The notes: a model not told the origin generated them from the sequence alone. A stretch of 7,945 nucleotides of DNA from a bacterium (GCA_029978815.1 JAPOIQ010000039.1:1-7945), one strand, 5' to 3'; counted from the first letter of the stretch, positions 1 to 7,391 are shown. Translations and numbers: made by a program.

Positions 1-2
1 AG

Positions 3-287
3 CTACCACCACGCAGATCCGTTTGCGCCTCCGGAGAACGTTTGTCGGTCAAGTTGTAGCGCAGCGGCCCGTAATGAGTCGCAGTGCAACTCAACTAGGC
101 GGATCGCACCCGAGAGCGTGAGTCGCCAGTGGTCAGCAATTGGCATCGACCAGACGTCGTCATTGCAGTGATGCAGTATTCGTCGCAGTTCGAGACCCTC
201 AAAGAAGTTGGCCTGTGCCCGAAGATTCGCCGCAGCAGGATTGACATCGCAGATTGAGGAAGAACCGTTCGCTTCGATCATGTTCAT
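3..287 (-). CDS. Doubtful small hypothetical ORF (94 aa)
   Basis: This is a complete reading frame with an ATG start and TAG stop, lying 47 bases past the end of the ThiQ-GNAT gene on the same strand. I do not recognise the protein. It has three cysteines (one near residue 13, two in the middle), several tryptophans and histidines, no signal peptide and no membrane segment. There is no convincing SD before the ATG. Codons rare in the neighbouring genes (TTA, ATA, CTA) appear in it, which argues against a well-expressed native gene. It could be a real orphan gene, a gene remnant, or chance. Apart from this ORF I see nothing definable in positions 1-334. Confidence 0.25.
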   Translation of the reverse strand: MNMIEANGSSSICDVNPAAANLRAQANFFEGLELRRILHHCNDDVWSMPIADHWRLTLSGAIRLVELHCDSLRAAALQLDRQTFSGGANGSAWW

Positions 288-334
288 TCCGAAGAGAGGA
301 CACGGTGAAGTGCAACTCGGAATGCCTCACCCGT

Positions 335-1435
335 TTAGCGAATTGGTCGAACGACGTCGTGGTGTGGGAGCCCGGTGTGATCGTCAACGTATCCGGGCTC
401 GTTACTTGTGAATTGATGCTTGAGGTAAAAGCCGAGAGCGGTGTCTCGCGCTCGAGCCCAGATCTCGTCGACGTGGAGGGTGTGTCCGAGCTCGATGCCA
501 GCGAAGAGGAGAGCTTGGGCAGCTCCTGCACCTCGGAATTCTGGGCTACTCGCCATGCCACGCAACTGCAGCCCTGTTGTCGATTGTTGAGGGCGGTTGC
601 GCTGAAACCAACTTGAGATGGCCACGATGTTGCCAGTCGCCGGGTCACATGCGGCGAGGTGGACGGCTGTGTCGTCTCCATCGAAGTTCACCTCGGTCGT
701 TGTGGTGTTCGAGCGGAGCACTTCTCGGCGTAACGCAAAGGTGTCTGCTGCGCTGACGACTCGAATGTCCCACGCATGACGCGCAGTCTCTGTGGAACTC
801 ACAACGCCATCACGAATAGTGAGGAGTTTGTCGCCAGCGGTCAACGCTTCTCCTCGGTGATGTGTGACCCACAGAGCGGTCGTCTGTGAGGTTGACAACA
901 CCTCAACGAGATCGTGAAGGAGGCGGTCGTGTAGCGATTCGTCGAGGCCGGTCAGGGGCTCGTCGAGTAGCAGCACCTCAGGGCGCGGTGCGAGCGATCG
1001 TGCGAGTGCGACTCGTTTGGCTTCCCCTCCTGAAAGATCCTGCACATTTCGTGACCCGAAGCCATCGAGGCCGACGAGGCTGAGGAGTTCGGTTACTCGA
1101 GTCGCGCAGTCAGAGCGGTTTGCTCCCTGGCGACGAAGCCCATAGGCGATGTTGTCAGCAACATTGAGGTGCGGGAAGAGTTCATTGCCCTGAAAGACGA
1201 GCCCGATGTTGCGTTGGGCGGTTGGGATATTGGTGATGTCGTGGTCGCCAAGCCTTACGGTGCCGCTATCGATGTTGATGAGTCCGGCAAGGCCAGCAAG
1301 GAGTGTCGACTTTCCACTGCCAGAGGCACCGACGACAACAGTGGTTGATCCGTGGGCGATCTCGAATGTGGCCTGTGAAATGACAGGGACGTTCCCGCGA
1401 GATATCTGAAGATCATCAATGCGCAGGAGGCTCAT
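335..1435 (-). CDS. thiQ: ThiQ-like ABC transporter ATPase fused to a C-terminal GNAT acetyltransferase domain
   Basis: A 366-aa protein with two parts. Residues 1 to about 215 form a complete ABC nucleotide-binding domain: Walker A GASGSGKST (36-44), Q-loop glutamine 82, signature LSGGE (134-138), Walker B VLLLDEP (154-160), D-loop near 163-165 and switch histidine 192. This is about the length of ThiQ alone. Residues from about 225 to 366 look like a GNAT acetyltransferase: LRREVLR near 235-241, the beta4 segment LRGMA (291-295), the acetyl-CoA loop RGAGAA (301-306) and GFYLKHQF (335-342). The ATG overlaps the permease stop as ATGA, so translation is probably coupled, and the gene is last in the riboswitch-led block. 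By context the ATPase would energise thiamine import on the inner face of the membrane. The substrate of the GNAT part is unknown. A general Fe3+ or spermidine importer ATPase would look similar; the thiamine assignment rests on the neighbours. Confidence 0.86.
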   Translation of the reverse strand: MSLLRIDDLQISRGNVPVISQATFEIAHGSTTVVVGASGSGKSTLLAGLAGLINIDSGTVRLGDHDITNIPTAQRNIGLVFQGNELFPHLNVADNIAYGLRRQGANRSDCATRVTELLSLVGLDGFGSRNVQDLSGGEAKRVALARSLAPRPEVLLLDEPLTGLDESLHDRLLHDLVEVLSTSQTTALWVTHHRGEALTAGDKLLTIRDGVVSSTETARHAWDIRVVSAADTFALRREVLRSNTTTTEVNFDGDDTAVHLAACDPATGNIVAISSWFQRNRPQQSTTGLQLRGMASSPEFRGAGAAQALLFAGIELGHTLHVDEIWARARDTALGFYLKHQFTSNEPGYVDDHTGLPHHDVVRPIR

Positions 1436-3006
1436 CTCTGTCTCCGATTCGCTGCGGTATCAAGAGCGATCACCATTCCCATTGTTGCTGATGTAAGGAT
1501 GATTGAGAGTCCATAGGCGCGGGCCCGAAAATCTCCACCGGTTCTTGAGAGGAGGCGTTCAATGATGATTGGGAGCGTCTCGCCTCCACTTCGTGACAGC
1601 ATGCTTGTGGCTCCAAATTCGCCAAGTGAGATCGCGACAGCGAATCCTGCTCCTGACAGCAAAGGGAGAGCAACGATCGGGATAACCGAGTTTCCAAGTG
1701 CTCGAATCGGGTGTGCCCCAAGCGTTGTTGCGGCATGCACTTGCTGCTGGTTGAGGGTCGAGAGCGCAGCAATCGCCGGCCTGATGACAAACGGCGTGGC
1801 GATCAATGCGTGACCAAGGGGAGTCATGAACGATGATGCTCGCCAGTCAAACGGCGACACATCGAAGGTAATGAGCAGACCGAGGCCGAGGGTGACCGCT
1901 GAAACTCCGAGAGGAATCATGGCTGCGCCATCGACAATTCGACCAATGTTCGGTGATGACGCGGTCGCTGCGACGACCAGCGTCGCAACGATGAGAGCAA
2001 ATGCCGTTGCAAACGCAGCGGTGGTGAGCGATGTCAGCATTGCCTGTAGCGGGTCGAATCCGAGTCGCAGACCGGGTCGGATCGAGTTGCTGAAGAGGTT
2101 GCGCCATCCTGAGAGACTCAGAGTGCTGTTGACGCGAAATGAACCGTGGATGAGGGCAACGATTGGTGAAAGTACGAGGAGGCAACTTCCAACGACGATG
2201 AGCGATCCTCGACGCGAAATTGGTTGACGTTGGCCGTGGCGGTGCGGAGTTGAGCGACGTCGGATGACGAGCCACACCCCGAGACCGACGGTGAGGGTGA
2301 GGAGTTGCACGATGGCGAGCACCACGCCGCGGTCGATTCTTCCGAGGATGATGGTTTCGCGCCAGATTTCAACTTCGAGGGTGGTCGAAGAGGTTGTTCC
2401 GAGGATTCGTACGACGCCAAAACTCGTGAAGCACAGAGCAAATATGACGGTGTTGAGGCCGATCAGAGTGGGTCGAAGTAGCGGCAGGGTGATCGTTCGT
2501 GTGATGTCGAGTCGACGGGCACCTAACACGGCTGCTGCGTGCTCAGCGTCGATTGGCACGGGAGCCGCAGCAATTCCTCTAATGACGATCGCAAGGTTGA
2601 ACAGCGTGTGAGCCACCACGATTGGTACCAGCCCTGTTGGCTCGCCGGGAAGTAGCGCGCGAACTCCGGCAGCCATCACCACTGTTGGCATGACGAAGAC
2701 GGCGGCGAACAGGCTGAGTATTAATTGTCGGCCACGAAAATCTGATCGGGCAATGACAAGACCGGGAAGGAGGCCGAGTGCAACGGTTGCGATGGTCGAA
2801 ATGAGTGCCTGAAGAGTGGTGAAGCCGAGAACCTCCCAGGTTCGTGAATCAGACAGTGTTGTGGTGAGAGCCTCAATACTGATCGCCTGCGCAATGAGCA
2901 TCGCAAGCGGAACGATGACAAAGCCGAGAGCAAGCGCGGCCGGGGGAGCAGAGATTGCTGTGGTGAACCAGCGTGGTGGCCGGTTCAGCCGGTAATGCTG
3001 ATCCAT
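1432..3006 (-). CDS. thiP: ThiP-like thiamine ABC transporter permease (two fused MetI domains)
   Basis: A 524-aa integral membrane protein built as two tandem binding-protein-dependent permease domains, the arrangement typical of ThiP and of Fe3+ permeases of the FbpB/SfuB type. Each half has several hydrophobic segments and an EAA loop that docks on the ATPase: the first starts at EHAAAVLGARR (155-165) and continues to LPLLRP (174-179); the second runs about 423-450, with HAATTLGAHP (424-433) followed by ALPLL. A charged cytoplasmic linker near 249-267 separates the halves. The ATG lies inside the end of the binding-protein gene (22-base overlap) and the stop overlaps the ATPase start by four bases, so the three subunits are almost certainly made together. 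The hydrophobic fold alone cannot separate thiamine from iron transport; the TPP riboswitch and adjacent pyrophosphokinase favour thiamine. Confidence 0.88.
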   Translation of the reverse strand: MDQHYRLNRPPRWFTTAISAPPAALALGFVIVPLAMLIAQAISIEALTTTLSDSRTWEVLGFTTLQALISTIATVALGLLPGLVIARSDFRGRQLILSLFAAVFVMPTVVMAAGVRALLPGEPTGLVPIVVAHTLFNLAIVIRGIAAAPVPIDAEHAAAVLGARRLDITRTITLPLLRPTLIGLNTVIFALCFTSFGVVRILGTTSSTTLEVEIWRETIILGRIDRGVVLAIVQLLTLTVGLGVWLVIRRRSTPHRHGQRQPISRRGSLIVVGSCLLVLSPIVALIHGSFRVNSTLSLSGWRNLFSNSIRPGLRLGFDPLQAMLTSLTTAAFATAFALIVATLVVAATASSPNIGRIVDGAAMIPLGVSAVTLGLGLLITFDVSPFDWRASSFMTPLGHALIATPFVIRPAIAALSTLNQQQVHAATTLGAHPIRALGNSVIPIVALPLLSGAGFAVAISLGEFGATSMLSRSGGETLPIIIERLLSRTGGDFRARAYGLSIILTSATMGMVIALDTAANRRQR

Positions 3007-4022
3007 TGTTCAACCCACGATGCTCTCCCTGCATCGATAGCTGCTGGGGTCAATGCTGGTGGAGCATCAGGGATCACTGCATGGTCGACAAACACCTGGT
3101 CGAGTGCAACGTCGGCAACAGGGAACACGTACAGGTTGAGCGGAATGTGTTGCTGGAATTCCCTACTCACGAGGAACTCGACGAGTTGACGTGCTTCGTC
3201 AGGCGCGTCGGTGCCACGCAGCACACCAGCAAATTCGACCTGTCGGTAGCAGGTGTCTTCGATGACGCCGGTCGGGGCAATACTGGCCGTGGGGTCGTCG
3301 CTGTAGAGCACTTCGAAGGGCGGGCTTGACCCATAGCTCACGACAAGCGGTCGGTCGCCTCCTGCCCGAGTGAAGGCGCCGTAGTAGGCCTCTTCCCAGT
3401 CGTTGGTGATGAGCACGTCATTGGTAACGAGCTGTTCCCAATAGGTTGGCCATTTGTCGCCAAGACGGGCGATGGTGCTGAGCAAAAATGCGAGACCCGG
3501 CGACGATGTGCCTGGATGCTGCACGGCGAGCAACCCGGCATAAGCCGGGTCAGCAAGTGCGTCGAGCGTTGACGGGGGTTCGAGTTCGCTGTTGTCGAAC
3601 CATGCCCGGTCGTAGTTGACGCAGACATCGCCAAAGTCGACCGGTGTGACGATGCCGTCGCCGAGCGCGACGAGTTGGGCATCGAATGTTGAGGCTGCGT
3701 CTGCAACGAATGGTTCGAATACATCGGCTTCCGTTGCCCGGCTCAGCAGGGTGTTGTCGACTCCCCACATGACGTCACCTTCGGGGTTGCCGCTTGCGAG
3801 TACGGCTTTGGTCACCATCGTTCCGGTGTCGCCAGCGTTGAGGATGTTGATAGCGATGCCGGTCTCGTCGGTGAAGGCTGCTAGCGCGTCGTTGAGATCG
3901 GTATCGGCAGCAGGGAACGACGAGTAGGTGACGAGCGTCAGTTCGTTGGCACCGCCTGAGCATCCGACGGTTGCAAGGGTAAGGAGCGCCGTGGTGGCGA
4001 GTGCGAGTATCCGGGTGTTCAT
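2985..4022 (-). CDS. thiB: ThiB-like thiamine-binding lipoprotein of the ABC importer
   Basis: A 345-aa extracytoplasmic solute-binding protein. It begins with a short positive N-terminus, a hydrophobic stretch and a lipobox-like TVGC with Cys21 as the likely lipid anchor; the -3 residue is Thr rather than Leu. The mature part opens with LTLVTYSSFPAAD (28-40), followed by GDVMWGVDNTLLSRA (82-96), a pattern typical of the ThiB family (ADVVLGLDNNLL in E. coli as I recall it). NDWEEAY (207-213) and VVSYGSSPPFE (227-237) match the region that in ThiB carries ligand-contacting aromatic residues. It should capture thiamine, TMP or TPP and deliver it to the permease. The ATG follows the pyrophosphokinase stop after two bases, with an AAAGG-type SD inside that gene. 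Iron-binding relatives (FbpA/SfuA) have a similar fold but usually carry a tyrosine pair not evident here. Confidence 0.9.
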   Translation of the reverse strand: MNTRILALATTALLTLATVGCSGGANELTLVTYSSFPAADTDLNDALAAFTDETGIAINILNAGDTGTMVTKAVLASGNPEGDVMWGVDNTLLSRATEADVFEPFVADAASTFDAQLVALGDGIVTPVDFGDVCVNYDRAWFDNSELEPPSTLDALADPAYAGLLAVQHPGTSSPGLAFLLSTIARLGDKWPTYWEQLVTNDVLITNDWEEAYYGAFTRAGGDRPLVVSYGSSPPFEVLYSDDPTASIAPTGVIEDTCYRQVEFAGVLRGTDAPDEARQLVEFLVSREFQQHIPLNLYVFPVADVALDQVFVDHAVIPDAPPALTPAAIDAGRASWVEQWISITG

Positions 4023-4024
4023 GT

Positions 4025-4696
4025 TCAGCCTTTGGCGGGGGGTTCGTGGAAAATTGCGAGCACACCTTCGCGGATGGAGATTTCAACTGCGCCTTCGACG
4101 ATGTTGCTCACTCCTCGTCCGCTGAGCACTTGCAGTGATTCGTCGCTGAGGGTCCATTTCGTTCCGGTCAACGTGACACCAGTACACGGCGCAGAGAGTG
4201 CAATCACCGAGAGGGTGCTCTTCACCGGCGGAGCGAGATTGGCACGGCCTGGGCCATGAAGAACGGTTGCCACGTTGGTGCCCCATCGCAGCGACACGTC
4301 AGGGATACTCGTGACATCAACGTCGGTGAGTGCTCCGATCACGGCGAGCGTGTGATCGAGTCGGTCACCTCCACCTGAGATAACGATGAGACGGGCGGGA
4401 ACACGACTCGCGGCGAGCGCAATCGCGAGCTGGGTGTCGGTTTCGTCTTTATCGGGGGAGTATTCGTGGACGACCGCATGCTGGTGGGCCCATTTGAGGC
4501 CGCGCTTGGAGATTGAATCGAAATCACCGATGACTTCGTTCGGTGTGAGCCCGGCTGAGCGTGCATGATCGAGGCCGGAGTCGGCAGCGATCACGTATGC
4601 ATCAGATGGGATGTCGGCAACTGCGTGAGGGTGAAGCCGATCGGCGCCGAGAACGACAACCACGGTTTCGTTGATATTCGTGCTGTTGTCGCTCAT
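4025..4696 (-). CDS. thiN: Thiamine pyrophosphokinase
   Basis: A 223-aa cytoplasmic enzyme that transfers pyrophosphate from ATP to thiamine, giving TPP and AMP. Family motifs appear in order: AADSGLDHA (37-45), GDFDS (57-61), PDKDETDTQ (81-89), the GGGDRLDH loop (108-115) that lines the active site, and GVSN (195-198) in the C-terminal thiamine-binding half. Length and motif order match the bacterial ThiN/TPK family. This enzyme serves salvage of ready-made thiamine, unlike ThiL, which finishes de novo synthesis from TMP. It is the first gene after the TPP riboswitch; its ATG sits five bases after the GGAGGG that closes the aptamer, so its translation should respond directly to TPP. The importer genes follow within two bases. 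Confidence 0.95.
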   Translation of the reverse strand: MSDNSTNINETVVVVLGADRLHPHAVADIPSDAYVIAADSGLDHARSAGLTPNEVIGDFDSISKRGLKWAHQHAVVHEYSPDKDETDTQLAIALAASRVPARLIVISGGGDRLDHTLAVIGALTDVDVTSIPDVSLRWGTNVATVLHGPGRANLAPPVKSTLSVIALSAPCTGVTLTGTKWTLSDESLQVLSGRGVSNIVEGAVEISIREGVLAIFHEPPAKG

Positions 4697-4700
4697 GTCA

Positions 4701-4784
4701 TCCCTCCGCCGGCATTATCCGGATCAGGTTCTTGGGTCGGTGACGGTTGGCCACCCTCTCAGCCCGCCTTTTGCGAGCTCCCCT
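4701..4784 (-). ncRNA. TPP riboswitch (THI element)
   Basis: Read on the minus strand, the element has the conserved TPP aptamer parts in order. GGGG (4783-4780) can form P2 with ACCC (4737-4734). P3 is a perfect six-pair helix, GCTCGC (4778-4773) with GCGGGC (4767-4762) around an AAAAG loop. CTGAGA (4762-4757) is the pyrimidine-sensing turn. An optional small hairpin (4755-4739) follows. Then come AACCTGATC, CCGG (4722-4719), ATAATG and CCGG (4712-4709), and the closing GGAGGGA. The usual CTGG/CCAG pair is here CCGG/CCGG, a pair-preserving change. I could not find a strong P1 by eye. It lies directly before the thiamine pyrophosphokinase start and should repress the thiamine block when TPP is plentiful. 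Confidence 0.95.
4702..4707 (-). promoter_or_regulatory. SD (GGAGGG) embedded in the 3' end of the TPP aptamer
   Basis: GGAGGG ends five bases before the ATG of the thiamine pyrophosphokinase gene and decides that start. It is also part of the conserved AGGGA that ends every TPP aptamer. No separate expression platform (terminator or anti-SD hairpin) fits between aptamer and start codon, so ligand-induced folding probably hides the SD directly. Confidence 0.8.
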
Positions 4785-4808
4785 ATTTGCGCTGTCGAGC
4801 GTATCGAG

Positions 4809-5636
4809 TTACTGACCGAGTAGCGAGTTGAGCGCGGACTCGGCGTGAGGCGCATCGTTGCGCTCGACGTCCGTGATTCGAGAAAGGTAACTCACCGAGA
4901 CATAACCGGCTTCAACTGCGCCGCCGTCGGTATGGTCGGGTAGTGCGATTGCGTCGCCATAGCTGAATTCGACCTCGTACGTGCCTTCGGTGCCGCCGAT
5001 CGGCTTGAGTGATGCGGTCGACATACTGCGAATGGTGCGGTAATCGATGGTGGTTCGCTTCCAGCCTTTGACGTCTGCGAGTTCGACATTCGGAACATTG
5101 ATGTTCGCGATGATCGGTTCTTCGGGTAGCCCGTCTTCGAGTAGGCCTTTCACGAAGTGTTGTGCGACCGTTGCGGCTGTTTCCCAAATTTGGTTGAGCA
5201 CAATGTCGTCCCAGGCTTGACCTTCGACGCCCCATCCAGATACCGCTTGGCTGACGGCGACCCCGCTGAGGCCGCCGTTGCGGGCGGTGAGGCATGCGCC
5301 GATCGTTCCTGAGTGGTAGACCGATCGGCCCACGTTTGCGCCTGGGTTGATCCCTGAGACCACAAGGTCGAATGGTTCGCCGAAGGCTCCGAGTCGGCCC
5401 ATGAATGCGCAGAGTCCGGGAGGTCCGGCAACTGCCCACGATTCGGGTACGCCTTCGATGTGGGCTTTCTTGACCTGCGGCTTATTTCGGTAGATCGCAG
5501 AAATTGCTGCTCCAGCGCCCGACTGGTCGCCGTCGGGAGCAGCAACAACCACATCGCCAAGGCTTGTCATTGCTCGAGCGAGGTAGTGGAGTCCGAGCGA
5601 GTCGATGCCGTCGTCGTTGGTTACAAGAATGCGCAC
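4809..5636 (-). CDS. surE: SurE survival protein, 5'/3'-nucleotidase
   Basis: A 275-aa metal-dependent phosphatase that removes phosphate from nucleoside 5'- and 3'-monophosphates; some members also cut short polyphosphate. Motifs: MRILVTNDDGIDSLGL at the N-terminus with the metal pair Asp8-Asp9, AAPDGDQSGAG (33-42) with Ser39, VSGINPGANVG (93-103) with Asn97 and Asn101, and YHSGTIGACLTA (107-118). The C-terminal TDGGAVEAGYVSVSYL pattern is typical of the family. The start is GTG, supported by a purine-rich SD (AGGAAGAAGGG) directly before it. It follows the permease gene after 37 bases. The stop lies only 24 bases before the TPP aptamer, and no terminator is visible between them, so read-through into the thiamine block is possible. 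Confidence 0.97.
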   Translation of the reverse strand: MRILVTNDDGIDSLGLHYLARAMTSLGDVVVAAPDGDQSGAGAAISAIYRNKPQVKKAHIEGVPESWAVAGPPGLCAFMGRLGAFGEPFDLVVSGINPGANVGRSVYHSGTIGACLTARNGGLSGVAVSQAVSGWGVEGQAWDDIVLNQIWETAATVAQHFVKGLLEDGLPEEPIIANINVPNVELADVKGWKRTTIDYRTIRSMSTASLKPIGGTEGTYEVEFSYGDAIALPDHTDGGAVEAGYVSVSYLSRITDVERNDAPHAESALNSLLGQ

Positions 5637-5673
5637 CCCTTCTTCCTAGTGGATGAAGGTGTCGCAGCGGCAA

Positions 5674-6618
5674 CTACGAGGTGAATTTTCTTGAGTTGGC
5701 TATCGATCGTTGGCCGGTGATGACGACGAGAATCGAACCGATGATGACAAGCGCCATGCCCGGTGCCTGACTGAATGAGATGGTTTCTCCGAGAAATACC
5801 CACGCGAGGAATGTTGAGGTTGCTGGTTGGCCAGCTTGGATCATGCTGATCGTTGCAATGGGAACAATTTTTTGAGCGAAGACCAAGAGGCCGTGAGCGA
5901 CGATGCCTGTGAGTACGGCAAGGATGAAGATTGATCCCCAGGTCTTTGGGTTGTCAGGAATAAATGAGTCGTATGCGATGAGCAGCGCAACCGGGGTTGC
6001 TGCCACCATCGCAACCGGCATCATTACCGCCATGAAGTCGACGGTGGTGACTCCGTGGGCTCGGGCTCGTTTGGTGAGCAGCAGGTAACCGAGAAACGCG
6101 CAGAATGCGGTGGCGACTAAGAGGTCGCCCTCAACGGTCGCGACCCCGTTTTCGGGGCCAAATGACAGCACGATCGCGATCCCGGTGAATGAGAAGACGC
6201 CCCATCGAAGTGCTTTCCACTGTGGATGTTCTTTGAAGAACAAGAACCCGAGTGGCGCAAGCACGATCGGTGCGAGGGCGTTGATGAATTCGAGGTGGGC
6301 GACACTCGTCTTCGTGGCGCCAGTGAACATCACTGCGATGTTTGCTCCGAAGAGCAACGCGGCCGGGGTGACGTATTTCCAGGTGGTGCGAGATGGAAAG
6401 GGTACGCCTTTCGCAACGCGCCGATAGGCGAGAAAGACCCACCAGAACACGGTTGCGACAGCGAGACGCCACCATGCGATGACCGAGCCCGGAGTGCCCG
6501 GCCATTTGATGACGACATACGACAGCGCAAAGCAGGTCGACGCGCCGAGCACGGCGAGTGGTCCAAGCAGTGGGGTTGAGCGTCGTTCAGATTGTGATGG
6601 GGCTGCGGTGGTCGACAA
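5674..6618 (-). CDS. EamA/DMT-superfamily permease
   Basis: A 314-aa membrane protein with about ten hydrophobic segments arranged as two EamA repeats (about 20-152 and 164-301). Typical family features include the FKEHP-type end of the first repeat's fourth helix (128-132) and the matching FLGE (275-278) in the second. Members are drug/metabolite exporters or importers of amino acids, nucleobases or other small molecules; the substrate cannot be read from the sequence. The start is taken as TTG, three bases after the previous gene's stop, with a GGGGG tract about ten bases upstream. No ATG is available near the N-terminus, but the exact start is uncertain. Its closeness to the upstream gene suggests cotranscription. 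Confidence 0.92.
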   Translation of the reverse strand: MSTTAAPSQSERRSTPLLGPLAVLGASTCFALSYVVIKWPGTPGSVIAWWRLAVATVFWWVFLAYRRVAKGVPFPSRTTWKYVTPAALLFGANIAVMFTGATKTSVAHLEFINALAPIVLAPLGFLFFKEHPQWKALRWGVFSFTGIAIVLSFGPENGVATVEGDLLVATAFCAFLGYLLLTKRARAHGVTTVDFMAVMMPVAMVAATPVALLIAYDSFIPDNPKTWGSIFILAVLTGIVAHGLLVFAQKIVPIATISMIQAGQPATSTFLAWVFLGETISFSQAPGMALVIIGSILVVITGQRSIANSRKFTS

Positions 6619-6621
6619 GGG

Positions 6622-7383
6622 TTAGTTGCCCCCGATGGCGAGCCATTCGGCCGCCACTTCAGGGTCACCTGCGATGTCGATTTCGCCGAGGGCGCCGCGC
6701 CGGCCCCACAGGTCGGCGAGTAGCGCTGCCGCCGGGCCTCGAAGCGCTGCGTCGCCTTTGGCGTGTTCTCGGGTGATGACAAGACCGTCGGCTGACGGAA
6801 CGATGAGCCATTCGCCATCGACATCGGTGCAGTGGATGTGCAAGGTTGTCGTAGGGGCGGCTGCGCCCTCGCCGGCGAGTACCCGTGGTAGGGCAACGGT
6901 GAGGTACTCGTCGATGCCATCAGATGCCATTGCGGCATCGACGTCCGGAGCCACCGAACACGCAAGTTGGGCATCGAGCAGGTGAATTGTTGTTTCGTGA
7001 GCGAGGCGGCGGGGCCACAGCCCAGCGAGTTGCGGTGGGCTGAACGGATGCCACGTTGGTGCCTCCGGAACGATATTCGCGAGAGCGTCAAGAAGAGCAG
7101 AAGTTCCTGTGGTGAACCAATCGTGAAGCTCATCGGGGGAGTCGGGGCGGCTCACCGCACCTCGATCGGGCATAGTTGCGGTCTCCAACGCAACGGTTGC
7201 CCAGCGATAGACCCACCCAACGTGGGTGGCGAGCGCTGCAAGGTCCCATCCGTCGCAGGTCGTAACCGGTGTATCGAGTGGCTGGCTCTCAACAAGTGTT
7301 GAGAGTGCTGCGCTCTCGACGGTGAGCCGGGCGATGTAGTCGGCTGGGTCACTTGGGCAAAAAACGTAGGAATCGACCGTCAT
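6622..7383 (-). CDS. Maleylpyruvate isomerase family mycothiol-dependent enzyme
   Basis: A 253-aa protein with the two-part layout of this actinobacterial family: an N-terminal DinB-like metal-binding bundle and a C-terminal MDMPI_C-like domain. CDGWDLAALATHVG (43-56) carries His54 and RRLAHETTIHLLDAQ (125-139) carries His129/Glu130 and His134; His54, Glu130 and His134 are the expected metal ligands. The C-terminal part shows LHIHCTDVDGEW (181-192) and ALRGPAAALLADLWGRRG (213-230), characteristic of the second domain. The best-studied member uses mycothiol to isomerise maleylpyruvate in gentisate breakdown, but most relatives have unknown substrates and no gentisate genes are seen here. It starts with ATG without a visible SD, 24 bases from the divergent nfuA-like gene. 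Confidence 0.88.
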   Translation of the reverse strand: MTVDSYVFCPSDPADYIARLTVESAALSTLVESQPLDTPVTTCDGWDLAALATHVGWVYRWATVALETATMPDRGAVSRPDSPDELHDWFTTGTSALLDALANIVPEAPTWHPFSPPQLAGLWPRRLAHETTIHLLDAQLACSVAPDVDAAMASDGIDEYLTVALPRVLAGEGAAAPTTTLHIHCTDVDGEWLIVPSADGLVITREHAKGDAALRGPAAALLADLWGRRGALGEIDIAGDPEVAAEWLAIGGN

Positions 7384-7391
7384 GTATGACG

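Noticed and set aside
188..198. GTTCGAGACCC resembling a tRNA T-loop
   Set aside because: No flanking T-stem pairing, anticodon arm or acceptor stem could be found around it.
302..334. Imperfect hairpin (ACGGTGA with TCACCCGT) just after the ThiQ-GNAT stop, considered as a terminator
   Set aside because: Seven pairs with a bulge and an 18-base loop, and no T-run follows on the minus strand; too weak to call.
335..3006. Assignment as an Fe3+ (FbpBC/SfuBC-type) importer
   Set aside because: Permease and ATPase would fit, but the TPP riboswitch, the adjoining pyrophosphokinase and the ThiB-like motifs of the binding protein favour thiamine.
2973..3329. 118-aa plus-strand frame opposite thiB
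   Set aside because: No recognisable domain and lies antisense to a gene with clear family motifs.
4912..5439. 175-aa minus-strand frame within surE
   Set aside because: Very arginine-rich product in an alternative frame of surE, whose own frame carries all family motifs.
6330..7133. 267-aa minus-strand frame overlapping the permease and mycothiol-enzyme genes
   Set aside because: Low-complexity Ser/Pro/Arg-rich product in a different frame from two well-supported genes that together cover it; a shadow frame.
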